From: an uncultured Eubacteriales bacterium
Lineage (GTDB): Bacteria; Bacillota; Clostridia; Oscillospirales; Acutalibacteraceae
DNA: 64,000 nt
NCBI GenBank assembly: GCA_934486895.1
Contig: CAKSQZ010000005.1
Location: forward strand, 1 to 64,000
Direction: 5' to 3'
Notes under the pieces: model-generated
The model's input: the letters and a program-made list of their open reading frames with translations, nothing else
What the model was told of the DNA's origin: nothing
Databases searched by the model: none
In this document: one piece after another, positions 41,645 through 51,499 of the stretch
Numbering within the stretch: the first letter of the stretch is position 1
How the letters are laid out: the number at the start of each line of letters is the position of its first letter
Translations under genes and position numbers: made by a program

Positions 41645-43054
41645 TTAATCATCAACCGCTTTTCTGAGAGCGTGAGTACGGCTGAGTTGTTTATTTAGCC
41701 GTTTGTGCGCCGGACGATAATATATCAGAGCAATGATCATCATAAGCGCGGTAACGCCGAGGCTGACGGGATATGCAGTCATTATTGCTGAGAAAGTGCA
41801 GATGTGCGGGAAAACCGCTTTTATCCAGACAATGCGAAGACCGCAGACACCAACCGTTGCTATTATCGCAGGCACAAGTGAAATGCCGAATCCGCGAAGA
41901 TATCCCGACATAACATCATAAAGCATTGTGAATGTGTATGATGCGAAGACAAATATAAGTCTTACATAACCGATTTCGATGACCTGCGAGTTGTTATTGA
42001 ACACCGAAAGCAGGAACCTGCCCGTGGTCAGAACAAGCCCGACAGCCGCAGCGGTCGCGACAGCATCCTCGATCAGGCAGAGTACCAGTGTTTTACGGCA
42101 GCGATCGAGCTTGCCCGCACCGTAGTTTTGCCCGACAAAGGTCGTGCATGCCTGGCTGAACGAATTATGTACATAGTAGGCTATCGTTTCAATATTGGCA
42201 GCCGCACTCGACGCCGCCATGACAATTTTACCGAGACTGTTTATTGCAGACTGGATAACGATATTTGATACAGAAAACATCGCGGACTGAACACCGGCAG
42301 GAAAACCTATTTTCATTATTTTCTTAAAGCTGTGCTTATCTATGCGAAGCTTTCGCATATCGACATGAATAGCTTTATCGGTCGTTTTCAACCTTACAAA
42401 CAGTATAGCCGCACTGACGATATTTGATATGACAGTAGCCACTGCAACACCGTCTACCGTCATTTTGAAAACTATAACAAAAAACAGATTAAGAATAACA
42501 TTTAAAACGCCCGACAGTGCTAAAGCAATGAGCGGCATTTTAGTATCACCGACGCTTCGGAAAACAGCCGCTTCAAAGTTATACAGCAATATGACCGGCA
42601 TGCCTAAAAGATAAATCCGCAAATAAACAAGTGCAAGAGGAAAAACATCATCCGGCACTCTAAGCGATCTTAGCGCTACATCTGCAACAATCTCGCCTAA
42701 AACCGCAACCGCAATGCCGCCGATGACCGCTGTTACGATAGCTGTGTGCACCGCTTTTTCGACCGCTTTTCTATCACCTCTGCCTATCGCATTCGCAATA
42801 ACCACATTAGCACCGAGTGCTATTCCTATAAAAAGATTTAAAACGAGGTTGATAACAGAAGCATTTGCTCCGACCGCAGCAACCGCAGCGGTCTTATCGG
42901 ACGACGCGAAGTTGCCGACAACCGCAACATCCGAAGCATTGAAAAGCTGTTCAAGTATTGCCGTCGCGGCGATAGGAAGTGCAAATTTAGGCAATTTGCT
43001 CCAGATAGGGCCGTTAAGCATATCGATTTTTTTATTCCCGGCCTTAGAACTCAT
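41645..43054 (-). CDS. MATE family efflux transporter
   Basis: 469 residues with 12 predicted membrane spans and the two-half MATE arrangement: LPIAATAILEQLFNASDVAVVGNFA in the first half (given here as the TM1-TM2 region, residues 20-45), then NAIGRGDRKAVEKAVHTAI and, in the second half, TFVGQNYGAGKLDRCRKTL. Substrate not predictable; drug or metabolite export by Na+ or H+ gradient. It stands alone with a 195-bp upstream gap and a terminator beyond its 5' neighbour. Confidence 0.93.
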   Translation of the reverse strand: MSSKAGNKKIDMLNGPIWSKLPKFALPIAATAILEQLFNASDVAVVGNFASSDKTAAVAAVGANASVINLVLNLFIGIALGANVVIANAIGRGDRKAVEKAVHTAIVTAVIGGIAVAVLGEIVADVALRSLRVPDDVFPLALVYLRIYLLGMPVILLYNFEAAVFRSVGDTKMPLIALALSGVLNVILNLFFVIVFKMTVDGVAVATVISNIVSAAILFVRLKTTDKAIHVDMRKLRIDKHSFKKIMKIGFPAGVQSAMFSVSNIVIQSAINSLGKIVMAASSAAANIETIAYYVHNSFSQACTTFVGQNYGAGKLDRCRKTLVLCLIEDAVATAAAVGLVLTTGRFLLSVFNNNSQVIEIGYVRLIFVFASYTFTMLYDVMSGYLRGFGISLVPAIIATVGVCGLRIVWIKAVFPHICTFSAIMTAYPVSLGVTALMMIIALIYYRPAHKRLNKQLSRTHALRKAVDD

Positions 43055-43211
43055 TTTCTAACCATCTTCTTTTCTTCAATTGATCTTACAACTCTAATTC
43101 ATCGGCGATAAAACATCATATATTCATAGAAAACTAATAACCGCCTTGATTATAATATCACCTGAATCCTATTTGTCAAGAGGGATTTTGATGTTTTTAT
43201 TTTATCAAAGA

Positions 43212-43240
43212 AAAGCCGCCGGCAAAATGCCGACGGCTTT
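43212..43240. terminator. Hairpin after the 43250-43573 gene
   Basis: AAAGCCGCCGGC and GCCGACGGCTTT pair with one mismatch. On the minus strand TTTT follows, so it ends the leftward membrane-protein gene. Confidence 0.75.
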
Positions 43241-43249
43241 AAACGATGT

Positions 43250-43573
43250 TCAGAACAGTCTGTTTTCGGCGGGTTCAAAGAACACGCGGTTTTTCATGAC
43301 AAATTCTCTTATGGCAGCAAGATAGTATATCGAGCCGACAACACCTATCAAGCCGCCGAATATGAAATTATAAATCAATGTTATAATCGGCATTACAAGC
43401 GGTTCGATCCTTTTTATCACTTCGGACTGATCGGTGAGAACTGTTTTACTGTATGATATATCGCGGGCGGCAGATACTATGTTCAGTACACCGACAACGA
43501 GCAAAAACCAATTAAGCCACAATCCGAAAATGATCTGCAAAACGCCGATTATTATCCAGATTATGCCGTTCAC
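43250..43573 (-). CDS. Hypothetical three-span membrane protein
   Basis: 107 residues with hydrophobic segments about 3-30 (IWIIIGVLQIIFGLWLNWFL) and 62-88 (MPIITLIYNFIFGGLIGVVG), and a short basic centre. No domain recognised; the coding pattern, terminator and independence from neighbours favour a true gene. AAGGCTG lies before the ATG at 43573, but the ribosome site is weak. Function unknown. Confidence 0.6.
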   Translation of the reverse strand: MNGIIWIIIGVLQIIFGLWLNWFLLVVGVLNIVSAARDISYSKTVLTDQSEVIKRIEPLVMPIITLIYNFIFGGLIGVVGSIYYLAAIREFVMKNRVFFEPAENRLF

Positions 43574-43693
43574 ATTCAGCCTTTGCGACAGCGTTTCTAT
43601 AACTGCCGCGCGCTGAAGCCGAAAAAGATGATCGATCGTTATCGCAGTATATCAATTTGATTTTAAAAGATCATCTTAAAAAGATCGAACAGT

Positions 43694-43726
43694 AAAAGAG
43701 CAATGGCAAACAGCCATTGCTCTTTT
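43694..43726. terminator. Terminator of the amidohydrolase gene
   Basis: AAAAGAGCAATGGC, loop AAACA, GCCATTGCTCTTTT: a perfect 14-bp stem, T-rich on both sides. Confidence 0.9.
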
Positions 43727-43728
43727 GT

Positions 43729-44508
43729 TTATACAGACAAAATATTCACAGCATTTTTATATGCTATCAGGTCTTTTTCATCATCTGTCAGAGGCAGGCG
43801 CGAGAATATTTCCACCTGTGTTTTCGGATCCCAAAGCGGAAAATCCGTGCCGAACAAAACCCGCTCGGCACCGTAACGCCGAATATAGCTGACAAGCGTT
43901 TTTTCATCGAGCGGCGGACAACAGCTAGACATATCGACAAAGCACCGCTCGCCCGACAGCGTTTCGACTGCCTCGGAAAAACACGACCAGCCGCCGAGAT
44001 GGGCGGCGATAACAGTCAGTTTCGGAAACTCACGGATGATACGCTTTATCTTATCGGGACTTGAATTTTTGAGAGTTATATCTCCGCAGTGGATGAGCAC
44101 GGGATATTTACCCGAAATCGCATCGTACACGGGAAAAAGCCGAGGATCATCGGCATCGAAGCCCTGAGTGTCGGGGTGGAACTTCAAACCCTTGAGTCCG
44201 AGCACGCTAAAACGCTCAAGCTCTGCTAAAGGGTCGCTCATTTCGGCATGGAGCGTACCGAAGCCGATAAACTCGCTGTGGTCTGCAACCGCGTGCGATG
44301 TGAAATCGTTTACACTATGTACAAGCGACGGGCGCACAGCGACCGGCAGAAGCACGAATTTATCGATCCCTGCCGATCTGCCCTCGCGCAGGAGCGACTC
44401 GGCTGTTCCGCTGAGATCGGTGCTCAGTCCGTAGAACTCGCATATACTGTCGGTCGCTTTCTGCGCTATTGCGTCGGGATAGATATGGGTGTGAAAATCG
44501 ATTATCAT
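43729..44508 (-). CDS. Amidohydrolase-2 family metal-dependent hydrolase
   Basis: 259 residues forming a TIM barrel: metal-binding DFHTHIYPD at the N-terminus, FHPDTQGFD, VLIHCGDIT, AAHLGGWSC and GTDFPLWDPKT at the C-terminal end of the barrel. The order of His and Asp ligands is that of amidohydrolase-2 (ACMSD-like) enzymes, which hydrolyse or decarboxylate ring compounds. The substrate is unknown. It starts six bases after the copA stop (44515), so it probably belongs to the copA transcript. Confidence 0.88.
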   Translation of the reverse strand: MIIDFHTHIYPDAIAQKATDSICEFYGLSTDLSGTAESLLREGRSAGIDKFVLLPVAVRPSLVHSVNDFTSHAVADHSEFIGFGTLHAEMSDPLAELERFSVLGLKGLKFHPDTQGFDADDPRLFPVYDAISGKYPVLIHCGDITLKNSSPDKIKRIIREFPKLTVIAAHLGGWSCFSEAVETLSGERCFVDMSSCCPPLDEKTLVSYIRRYGAERVLFGTDFPLWDPKTQVEIFSRLPLTDDEKDLIAYKNAVNILSV

Positions 44509-44514
44509 TTTGCT

Positions 44515-44715
44515 TTACAGCACCTTATAGCCCTGCTCTTCTACTGCCGATTTAAGAACAGCGTCCGATACATCCTTTTCGAGTGTAACAACGGCTGTGC
44601 CTTTTTCATGGCTTACATCCGCCGATGAAACGCCGTCGATCGCTTCGAGAGTCTGCTTTACTCTTGCTTCGCAGTGGCCGCACATCATGCCTTCGATATT
44701 AAGTGTTTTTTCCAT
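44515..44715 (-). CDS. copZ: CopZ-like copper chaperone encoded by a nested start in copA
   Basis: 66 residues identical to the C-terminal end of the copA frame. ATG 44715 has AAAAGGAG ten bases upstream inside copA, so ribosomes can start here as well as read through. It has the HMA motif [17 protein letters not shown] (Cys-x-x-Cys). A free chaperone would pass Cu(I) to the ATPase. Whether the in-frame fusion, the short product, or both are made cannot be read from sequence. Confidence 0.65.
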   Translation of the reverse strand: MEKTLNIEGMMCGHCEARVKQTLEAIDGVSSADVSHEKGTAVVTLEKDVSDAVLKSAVEEQGYKVL

Positions 44716-47010
44716 AAGTTTTTTCTCCTTTTTTGAATGGTGTTTTATTTTTCGGTCGTGACGGGACGAATGCAGCTTAAATAAGTTGAGCCGCAATGCG
44801 TTTGTCACCACGCAAAAGCTGGATAAGCTCATAGCGGCGGCACCGAACATGGGACTCATCTGCCAGCCGAGCAGATGAATCCACGCGCCTGCCGCAAGCG
44901 GTATGCCGATGACATTATAGATAAACGCCCAGAAGAGGTTTTCACGGATATTGCGGAGCGTTGCGCGGCTGAGCCTTATTGCCGCAGGAACATCGGAAAG
45001 GCTGCTGTTCATCAGAACGACATCTGCGGAATCTATTGCTATATCCGTGCCCGCTCCTATTGCAATGCCTGTGTCTGCCCGTGTGAGCGCCGGAGCGTCG
45101 TTGATACCGTCGCCCACCATGGCGACTCTGCCCTGCTTTGAAAGCTCTTTTATAACGCTTTCTTTACCGTCGGGCAGTACGCCTGCCACGACTTCGTCTA
45201 CCCCTGCCTGCTTGCCTATGGCATTGGCGGTGCGTTCATTGTCGCCTGTGAGCATAACGACCTTGATACCCATGTTTTTAAGCTCCGATATTGCTTTCGG
45301 GCTATCGGGCTTTATTACATCGGCGACAACGATCATACCGAGATAGACGTTGTCTTTGCTGAAGAAAAGCGGTGTTTTGCCCTGCTCGGACAATTCGTCG
45401 GCCGTTTTGAGCGCATTATCCGGGATTTGTGCCGACTCGCTTATAAACCTGCGGTTACCGCCCGAGATTTTTATACCGGAAAGTTCGGCATAAAGTCCGC
45501 CGCCGCTGACCGCCTTAAAACCGCTGACTTCTGCCGCCGTTATACCGTCTTGCTCGGCATAGCCGACTATTGCGGCGGCAAGCGGGTGCTCGCTCTTTTT
45601 CTCGAGTGAATACGCCGCTTTGAGAAGCTCGTTTTCGGCGATGTTTTCAGCAGGGATAATATCTGTCACCTGCGGCTCGCCTTTGGTAATCGTGCCTGTT
45701 TTATCAAGCGCGACCGCTGTGACTTTGCCTGTTATTTCGAGCGACTGTGCGGTTTTGAAAAGTATGCCGTTTTTAGCACCGACTCCGTTGCCTACCATTA
45801 TCGCAACGGGGGTTGCGAGGCCCAACGCACACGGACAGCTTATGACGAGCACTGAAATGCCCCTTGCGAGTGCGAACGCCGATGTCTCGCCGACAAGCAG
45901 CCATATAATAGTTGTTATAACGGCGATAACGATGACCGCAGGCACGAAAACGCCCGACACTTTATCTGCGATACGCGCGATAGGCGCTTTTGTTGCCGCA
46001 GCATCGCTTACCATTTTGATTATCTGAGAAAGGGCGGTGTCTTCTCCTACTCTTGTTGCCTCGCACTTTAAAAAGCCCGATTGATTGACTGTTGCTGCCG
46101 ATACCGACGAGCCGACTGTTTTATCGGCAGGAACGCTCTCACCTGTAAGCGCGGATTCGTTGACTGCACTTTCACCTTCAATTACAACGCCGTCTACCGG
46201 TATGCTCTCGCCCGGGCGGACTGCAAAGATATCGCCTTTTTTAACATCGGCGGCGGGAATGACGGTTTCTTTACCGTCCTTGATAACGCAGGCCGTTTTC
46301 GGAGTCAGACTGATAAGGTTTTTCAGAGCATTGGTGGTTTTGCCTTTTGATCCGGCTTCGAGCATTTTGCCGACTGTTATAAGAGTCAGGATCATTGCGG
46401 CAGACTCGAAGTAAAATTCATGCATATATGTCATGACGGCGGCATGGTCGCCATTGGTCACAGCACCTGTCATAGCGAACAGTGCGTAGGTGCTGTACAC
46501 AAATGCGGCAGATGCGCCGAGTGCGACTAAAGTATCCATATTCGGTGACAGATGAACGGCGCTTTTGAAGCCGCTCACAAAGAAATTGCGGTTTATTATC
46601 ATGACGACAATGGTGAGCAGCAGCTGAACAAGCCCCATTGCGACATGGTTGCCGTCGAAAAAGGACGGGAGAGGCCAGTCCCACATCATGTGTCCCATTG
46701 AAAAATACATCAAAACAAGCGTCACGACTACCGACAAAACAAGTCTGCGGCGAAGCTTCGGTGTCTCTTTATCCTCAAGCTGATCGGCGCTTTCGGATCT
46801 CTTTTGATCTGCTCCTTTTTCAGAAGCGCCGTAGCCCGCTTTTTCGACCGCACTTATTATATCTGCAGCCAAAGCACTGCCCTCGACACCCATTGAATTT
46901 GTGAGCAGACTGACCGAACAAGAAGTCACACCGCTGACTTTCAGCACCGCTTTTTCCACTCTTGCGGCGCAGGCGGCACAGGTCATACCGCTGACATTAT
47001 ACTGCTTCAT
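44515..47010 (-). CDS. copA: Copper-exporting P-type ATPase with C-terminal chaperone domain
   Basis: 831 residues from ATG 47010 (AAAGGAG seven bases upstream). N-terminal HMA domain [16 protein letters not shown]-type core: [10 protein letters not shown], the metal-binding [12 protein letters not shown], phosphorylated Asp in [13 protein letters not shown], and [15 protein letters not shown]. After the last membrane span the frame continues through a basic linker ([20 protein letters not shown]) into a complete second HMA domain with [10 protein letters not shown]. Fusion of a chaperone to the C-terminus is unusual. It is preceded by csoR and is expected to be induced by copper. Confidence 0.93.
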   Translation of the reverse strand: MKQYNVSGMTCAACAARVEKAVLKVSGVTSCSVSLLTNSMGVEGSALAADIISAVEKAGYGASEKGADQKRSESADQLEDKETPKLRRRLVLSVVVTLVLMYFSMGHMMWDWPLPSFFDGNHVAMGLVQLLLTIVVMIINRNFFVSGFKSAVHLSPNMDTLVALGASAAFVYSTYALFAMTGAVTNGDHAAVMTYMHEFYFESAAMILTLITVGKMLEAGSKGKTTNALKNLISLTPKTACVIKDGKETVIPAADVKKGDIFAVRPGESIPVDGVVIEGESAVNESALTGESVPADKTVGSSVSAATVNQSGFLKCEATRVGEDTALSQIIKMVSDAAATKAPIARIADKVSGVFVPAVIVIAVITTIIWLLVGETSAFALARGISVLVISCPCALGLATPVAIMVGNGVGAKNGILFKTAQSLEITGKVTAVALDKTGTITKGEPQVTDIIPAENIAENELLKAAYSLEKKSEHPLAAAIVGYAEQDGITAAEVSGFKAVSGGGLYAELSGIKISGGNRRFISESAQIPDNALKTADELSEQGKTPLFFSKDNVYLGMIVVADVIKPDSPKAISELKNMGIKVVMLTGDNERTANAIGKQAGVDEVVAGVLPDGKESVIKELSKQGRVAMVGDGINDAPALTRADTGIAIGAGTDIAIDSADVVLMNSSLSDVPAAIRLSRATLRNIRENLFWAFIYNVIGIPLAAGAWIHLLGWQMSPMFGAAAMSLSSFCVVTNALRLNLFKLHSSRHDRKIKHHSKKEKKLMEKTLNIEGMMCGHCEARVKQTLEAIDGVSSADVSHEKGTAVVTLEKDVSDAVLKSAVEEQGYKVL

Positions 47011-47022
47011 ACCCACTCTCCT

Positions 47023-47316
47023 TTATTTCATAAGTTTTTGAAGAACCGATACAAGTTCATCGATAGTTTCATCTTTCCCGTTGCGGATATCCTTTGCAAC
47101 ACAGGTTTTTATATGGTTTGCGAGCAGTTCCTTTGTGAACGCATTGAGAGCCGCATTTGCCGCACTGACCTGCACTAAAATATCGGTGCAGTATGCGCTT
47201 TTTTCGACCATGCCCTTAATGCCTCTGATCTGCCCTTCTATACGGTTTAAGCGGCTTATAAGCGCTTTATACTCCGCTTGTGACCGCTCTTTTGTTTTAT
47301 GACATTCGCACTGCAT
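47023..47316 (-). CDS. csoR: CsoR-family copper-sensing repressor
   Basis: 97 residues from ATG 47316; the longer frame overlaps the promoter. CsoR four-helix fold: ALISRLNRIEGQIRGIKGMV, metal-binding Cys in VEKSAYCTDILVQVSA, and HIKTCVAKD with His-x3-Cys. Cu(I) binding releases the protein from DNA. A 21-bp palindromic operator lies inside its own promoter. A His- and Cys-rich N-terminus (MQCECHKTKERS) is extra to the family core. It precedes copA by 12 bp in one operon. Confidence 0.93.
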   Translation of the reverse strand: MQCECHKTKERSQAEYKALISRLNRIEGQIRGIKGMVEKSAYCTDILVQVSAANAALNAFTKELLANHIKTCVAKDIRNGKDETIDELVSVLQKLMK

Positions 47317-47347
47317 TATTATCCCCCGTTCAGGTTTGTATATTATT

Positions 47348-47376
47348 ATAATATACCCCTGTGGGGTATATGTCAA
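47348..47376 (-). promoter_or_regulatory. csoR-copA promoter with CsoR operator in its spacer
   Basis: Minus strand: TTGACA (47371-47376), 17 bp, TATTAT (47348-47353). The spacer contains the perfect palindrome ATATACCCC-TGT-GGGGTATAT (47351-47371), the classic CsoR site. Bound CsoR would block polymerase directly. Confidence 0.9.
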
Positions 47377-47395
47377 GCGAATTTTTTCAAAAACA

Positions 47396-47424
47396 AAAAA
47401 GCCATTCAAGATGAATGGCTTTTT
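47396..47424. terminator. Bidirectional terminator after the GH16 gene
   Basis: AAAAAGCCATTCA, loop AGA, TGAATGGCTTTTT: a perfect 13-bp stem. Confidence 0.92.
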
Positions 47425-47427
47425 TGT

Positions 47428-48186
47428 TTACTTATAGTATCTCACATAGTCTATGTAATACTTCTGGGGGAATACCGTTGTTTCATCAGGCTCACCCGGC
47501 CACCAGCCGCCGATCGCAAGGTTGAGCAAGCAATAATGCGGTTTGTGGAAGCACTCGATTTCGGAAATGTCGAGCTTATTATAAACCACATCGTCCATAT
47601 AGGCCTTGATGCAGTTCTCATCCCACTCGATGCCGAACACATGAAAATCATCGCAGTAGTCACCTTCTCTGAGCTCAACAGCACGCTGAAGTGCGGGTGT
47701 TTCGTTAGGATAATGAATAGTTGCCTGAACAACATTATTGCCCATGTGATCGTTGAACGGGCAGGTCGCAAAGGTAGTATTTGTGCCGCCGACCGCCTCC
47801 ATAATGTCAATCTCACCACACTCGGGCCACGGAACTCCGGGTTCGTTGGGATCGGGATCGCCCCAATGGTTGTCGCCGATCGTCCAGAACGCAGGCCATG
47901 TTCCCTTGCCGTAGGGCAGTTTTGCGCGCATTTCAAGTCTTCCGTAGAGGAAAGTCTGCTTATGCTTTGTGTTTACACTTGCGGAGGTGTACGGTCTGTC
48001 CGGGTCGTTTGTTTTCTTGGCCTCAATTACAAGACAGCCGTTCTCAAGGTAGGAATTCTCCTTGGAATCGCTGTAATACTGAAGCTCGTTGTTTCGGATA
48101 TAGCCGATTTCATGCGACCAGACATCGCGGTTGAGTTCCTTGCCGTCGAACTCGTCGCTCCAGACAAGAGTGTTATACTTACTCAT
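47428..48186 (-). CDS. Glycoside hydrolase family 16 (beta-glucanase type) without a signal peptide
   Basis: 252 residues from ATG 48186 (AAAGG nine bases upstream; an ATG three codons earlier touches the ribosome site). The GH16 catalytic motif is CGEIDIMEAVGG, with nucleophile Glu 125 and acid/base Glu 130. Substrate-binding aromatic residues are in PYGKGTWPAFWTIGDNHWGD. It probably cuts beta-1,3 or mixed beta-1,3/1,4-glucan. No signal peptide, dockerin or carbohydrate-binding module is present, unlike secreted relatives. It starts 23 bp after lysC, so transcription with amino-acid genes is possible. Confidence 0.93.
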   Translation of the reverse strand: MSKYNTLVWSDEFDGKELNRDVWSHEIGYIRNNELQYYSDSKENSYLENGCLVIEAKKTNDPDRPYTSASVNTKHKQTFLYGRLEMRAKLPYGKGTWPAFWTIGDNHWGDPDPNEPGVPWPECGEIDIMEAVGGTNTTFATCPFNDHMGNNVVQATIHYPNETPALQRAVELREGDYCDDFHVFGIEWDENCIKAYMDDVVYNKLDISEIECFHKPHYCLLNLAIGGWWPGEPDETTVFPQKYYIDYVRYYK

Positions 48187-48209
48187 TTTGTTCATCCTTT
48201 CAAATGGGT

Positions 48210-49529
48210 TTACTTTCTGAAAAATTCGTTGTAGATAGCTTTCATGGCGTCCTCAAAAGTGTTTTCGGCGACGCCTATGATAATGCTGATCTCACTTGAG
48301 CCCTGGTCAATCATGCGAAGATTGATATTCTCCTCGGCAACCGCTTTGAACACTCTCGCCGCTGTTCCTGCCGCACGGATCATACCTCTGCCGACAACGG
48401 CGATAACGGCGACATCATGATCAATGCTGACATGGTTTGCCTTAACACCTTCGGATATGGCTTTCTCGATCTCTTTTTCACGACCGAGCACCTGCGACTG
48501 ATCGACAACAATAGAAACAGTGTCGATACCGCTCGGGATATGCTCAATAGAAATATTAAGCTCTTCGATGACCTCAAGCAATTTTCGGATAAAACCGACT
48601 TCACCGTTCATCATAGCCTTTTCGACATTGATTATCGAAAATCCTTTTTTGCCTGCGATACCTGTTACATGGTGGCTGGCTTTAGCACCCGATGCGTCCT
48701 TAACGATCATTGTGCCGGGATTGGTCATATCATTCGTGTTGCGGATATTTATCGGAATACCGACCTGCGACACGGGAAAAATAGCATCCTCATGAAGCAC
48801 TGTTGCGCCCATATACGAAAGCTCTCTAAGCTCCTTATAGGTTATCTCTCTGATGCCCTCCGGTTCGTGAACTATTCTCGGATCGGCGACAAGAAAACCG
48901 TTGACATCTGTCCAGTTTTCATAAAGATCTGCGCCGACCGCTCTTGCAACGAGCGAGCCGGTTATATCCGAGCCGCCGCGGGAGAAAGTCTTAATGGTGT
49001 CGTTAGGCATTTTGCCGTAGAATCCCGGGATAACGCCTGTTTTATGGTGCGACAGATGCTCGGCTGTTTTCTCGATCGTAAATTCGAGATTAAAGCTGCC
49101 GTTTTCATTAAAGCGGACGCACTTTGCGGCATCCACAAAGTCATAGTCGAGGTAGTTTGCAAGGATAATTCCGTTGAGATACTCGCCTCTTGAAGCAGCG
49201 TAGTCTCTGCCGGCGGCGTTTTCAAATGCGGAACGAATCTTGCGAAATTCATCGGAAAGGTCGAGAGAGAGCCCGAGCTCTTCGATTATATCGGTGAAAC
49301 GCTTTTTGATAGCTTCAAACTTTGTGTCGAACTCCATGCCTTCGCTCGCGAGCTCATAACATTCATAGAGCATATCGGTGACTTTGGTGTCGTCGCTAAA
49401 ACGCTTGCCAGGCGCACTCGGAATTACATATCTGCGATCGGGATCCGCCTTGACTATTGCACCTACCTTGCGAAAATGCTCGGCATCCGCAAGCGAGCTT
49501 CCGCCGAATTTGACTATCTTCAGTGACAT
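48210..49529 (-). CDS. lysC: Aspartate kinase
   Basis: 439 residues from ATG 49529 (AAGGAGT upstream). Kinase domain: KIVKFGGSSLADAEHFRKVG, FSRGGSDITGSLVARA and ENWTDVNGFLVADPRI. Two C-terminal ACT domains (about 305-439) give feedback control by lysine and/or threonine. It makes aspartyl phosphate, the first step to lysine, threonine, methionine and diaminopimelate. It lies downstream of hom and an ACT regulator in one leftward unit. No lysine riboswitch is seen upstream. Confidence 0.96.
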   Translation of the reverse strand: MSLKIVKFGGSSLADAEHFRKVGAIVKADPDRRYVIPSAPGKRFSDDTKVTDMLYECYELASEGMEFDTKFEAIKKRFTDIIEELGLSLDLSDEFRKIRSAFENAAGRDYAASRGEYLNGIILANYLDYDFVDAAKCVRFNENGSFNLEFTIEKTAEHLSHHKTGVIPGFYGKMPNDTIKTFSRGGSDITGSLVARAVGADLYENWTDVNGFLVADPRIVHEPEGIREITYKELRELSYMGATVLHEDAIFPVSQVGIPINIRNTNDMTNPGTMIVKDASGAKASHHVTGIAGKKGFSIINVEKAMMNGEVGFIRKLLEVIEELNISIEHIPSGIDTVSIVVDQSQVLGREKEIEKAISEGVKANHVSIDHDVAVIAVVGRGMIRAAGTAARVFKAVAEENINLRMIDQGSSEISIIIGVAENTFEDAMKAIYNEFFRK

Positions 49530-49597
49530 TGCTTTTACTCCTTCATACAAACTCTTATAATTTTTAAATTAACGCGATATTCTGCCGAAAATCGGAT

Positions 49598-50830
49598 TTA
49601 TATATCGCTTAAAACCCTGATCTTTGCCAGGACATCAGAGCCAAAGCTGCTGAGCTTTTTGTCGATCGAGCTTTCCTGTTCGGGTTCGGTTATAAACGCG
49701 TATTCATTCTCTGCGCCCGCTCTTTCGAGCTTGCGGACACTGCCGAACAGTTCCTTAACTTTTTCTTCGGTGTTTTCATCGGCTTTCAGGCGAACATACA
49801 TCTGAGCACTGCACTCCGAGATCGGCTTGACATAGTTATCGTCGCAGCAATCGTCCCATGTTATGAGTCTGCGAGCTTTCAGGTGCTTCGCACAGTCTAT
49901 AACATCGGCGACGACGGCGCTCGCCGTGGGCAGCTTGCCTGCGCCTCTGCCGTAGAACACTGCATCTCCGACAGCGTCTCCGCGAACCAAGACAGCGTTA
50001 AACACATCATCGACAGTGGAAAGCTGGCTTTCATGAGGAACAAATGCGGGATAGACAGCGGCGGTTATTCTGCCGTCGTCACATCTGACGGATCTGCCGA
50101 TAAGCTTGATAACACAGTCTGCACTTGCGGCGTAATCGACATCTTCGAGAGTGATCTCGGTTATACCCTCGGTATAGACCCATTTGGGATAGACATGCTT
50201 GCCGAATGCAAGTGACGCCAAAATACAGATCTTTCGACAAGCGTCCGCTCCGCCGACATCGGCAGAAGGGTCACGCTCGGCGTATCCGAGCTGCTGAGCT
50301 GTTTTCAAAGCATCGTCAAAAGAGGTCTGCTCCTTTATCATTTTAGTGAGGATATAGTTTGTGGTGCCGTTTAAGATACCGTCTATCTCGATTATATCAT
50401 TTGCGCTGAGGCACTGATAGAGCGGACGGATTATCGGGATACCGCCGCCGACGCTGGCTTCAAACAGGAAGTTCGCTCCGTTTTCCTCGGCGATCTTCAA
50501 CAGCTCCGCACCGTGAGTTGCAACAAGCTCTTTATTTGAGGTTGCAACACTCTTACCTTTAGAAAGGCACTGCTTAACAAAATCGTATGCTGCTCCGACT
50601 CCGCCCATGACTTCAACAACGACTTTTATTTCATCGTCATTGATTATATCGGAAAAATCCTTTGTGAAAAGATCCGAATAAGGCAGATCGGGAAAATCTC
50701 TTAAATCGAGGATATATTTAAGCTCAAGCTCATCGCCGACCTTTTTTTCAAACGCTTTTTTGTGCTTGAAAAAAACCTCGGCAACGCCGGAACCTACGAC
50801 TCCGTGCCCCATTAAAGCTATTTTTATCAT
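49598..50830 (-). CDS. hom: Homoserine dehydrogenase
   Basis: 410 residues. N-terminal NAD(P) site IALMGHGVVGSGVAEVF; catalytic region SVGGGIPIIRPLYQCLSAND and GILNGTTNYILTKM; QLGYAERDPSADVGGADACR, with the conserved Asp and Lys. A C-terminal ACT domain (about 345-410) is for threonine feedback. It reduces aspartate semialdehyde to homoserine. It follows the ACT-domain gene by 35 bp and precedes lysC by 68 bp, forming a threonine-branch unit. Confidence 0.96.
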   Translation of the reverse strand: MIKIALMGHGVVGSGVAEVFFKHKKAFEKKVGDELELKYILDLRDFPDLPYSDLFTKDFSDIINDDEIKVVVEVMGGVGAAYDFVKQCLSKGKSVATSNKELVATHGAELLKIAEENGANFLFEASVGGGIPIIRPLYQCLSANDIIEIDGILNGTTNYILTKMIKEQTSFDDALKTAQQLGYAERDPSADVGGADACRKICILASLAFGKHVYPKWVYTEGITEITLEDVDYAASADCVIKLIGRSVRCDDGRITAAVYPAFVPHESQLSTVDDVFNAVLVRGDAVGDAVFYGRGAGKLPTASAVVADVIDCAKHLKARRLITWDDCCDDNYVKPISECSAQMYVRLKADENTEEKVKELFGSVRKLERAGAENEYAFITEPEQESSIDKKLSSFGSDVLAKIRVLSDI

Positions 50831-50865
50831 TTGTGATCAATTCCTTTCTTCTGTTACACTTAAAA

Positions 50866-51303
50866 TCAATCGCCTGTTACGCGTTCGATAGACGAAACGC
50901 CTTCGAGCTCGGAGAGTGCCGCGATTATCTCGGACACGCTTTTATTCATTCCGTCCGCCCGAAACGACACCGAAACCTTTGCCGCTCCGCTGATCGGAAT
51001 ATTTTGATTAACGGTTAGGATGTTTGCGCCGCTTTCATAAAGCACCGACATGAATTTTGATAAAATCCCCTTTTTATCATCGAGCGAAGCATGGATAGCG
51101 ATTATCCTGCCTGCCGACTCGGTGTATTCAAAAACGCTGTCGCGATACTTATAAAAAGCGGAACGGGAAAGCCCTGCCGCACTGCAAGCCGAGCCTACCG
51201 ACGGTGCTCTGCCCGACGATATCAGCTTTTTTGCATAGACAACCTTTGAAAAAGTCTCCGGCAATGCGCTTTTGGCGACTATAAGCAGATCATCGTTTTT
51301 CAT
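50866..51303 (-). CDS. ACT domain protein of the UPF0735/PheB family
   Basis: 145 residues. An N-terminal HTH-like segment (APSVGSACSAAGLSRSAFYK) leads to a C-terminal ACT domain (IIAIHASLDDKKGILSKFMS). Relatives are encoded upstream of hom and thrB in Clostridia and Bacilli and are thought to sense amino acids, but their action is not known. It is the first gene before hom, with AAAGGAGG upstream of ATG 51303. A regulatory role for this operon is likely. Confidence 0.88.
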   Translation of the reverse strand: MKNDDLLIVAKSALPETFSKVVYAKKLISSGRAPSVGSACSAAGLSRSAFYKYRDSVFEYTESAGRIIAIHASLDDKKGILSKFMSVLYESGANILTVNQNIPISGAAKVSVSFRADGMNKSVSEIIAALSELEGVSSIERVTGD

Positions 51304-51499
51304 GCGATCGCCTCCTTTTGTCCGTGCTGTGCGTACTGATGTTTTCGCACAAAATACACTATAGCAGATTTTACGCAGTTTTTCAAGTGTTATTTTAAAA
51401 TTTACTCAAAAAAATATTCACGGATTTTAAACTGTTTTTTTAATGATACTTAAAATCGGGTTCACACGTGCTTAATAATTATATTGTATTATATAATTG

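Noticed and set aside
49530..49597. Lysine riboswitch or T-box before lysC
   Set aside because: The gap is only 68 bp and has no such structure.
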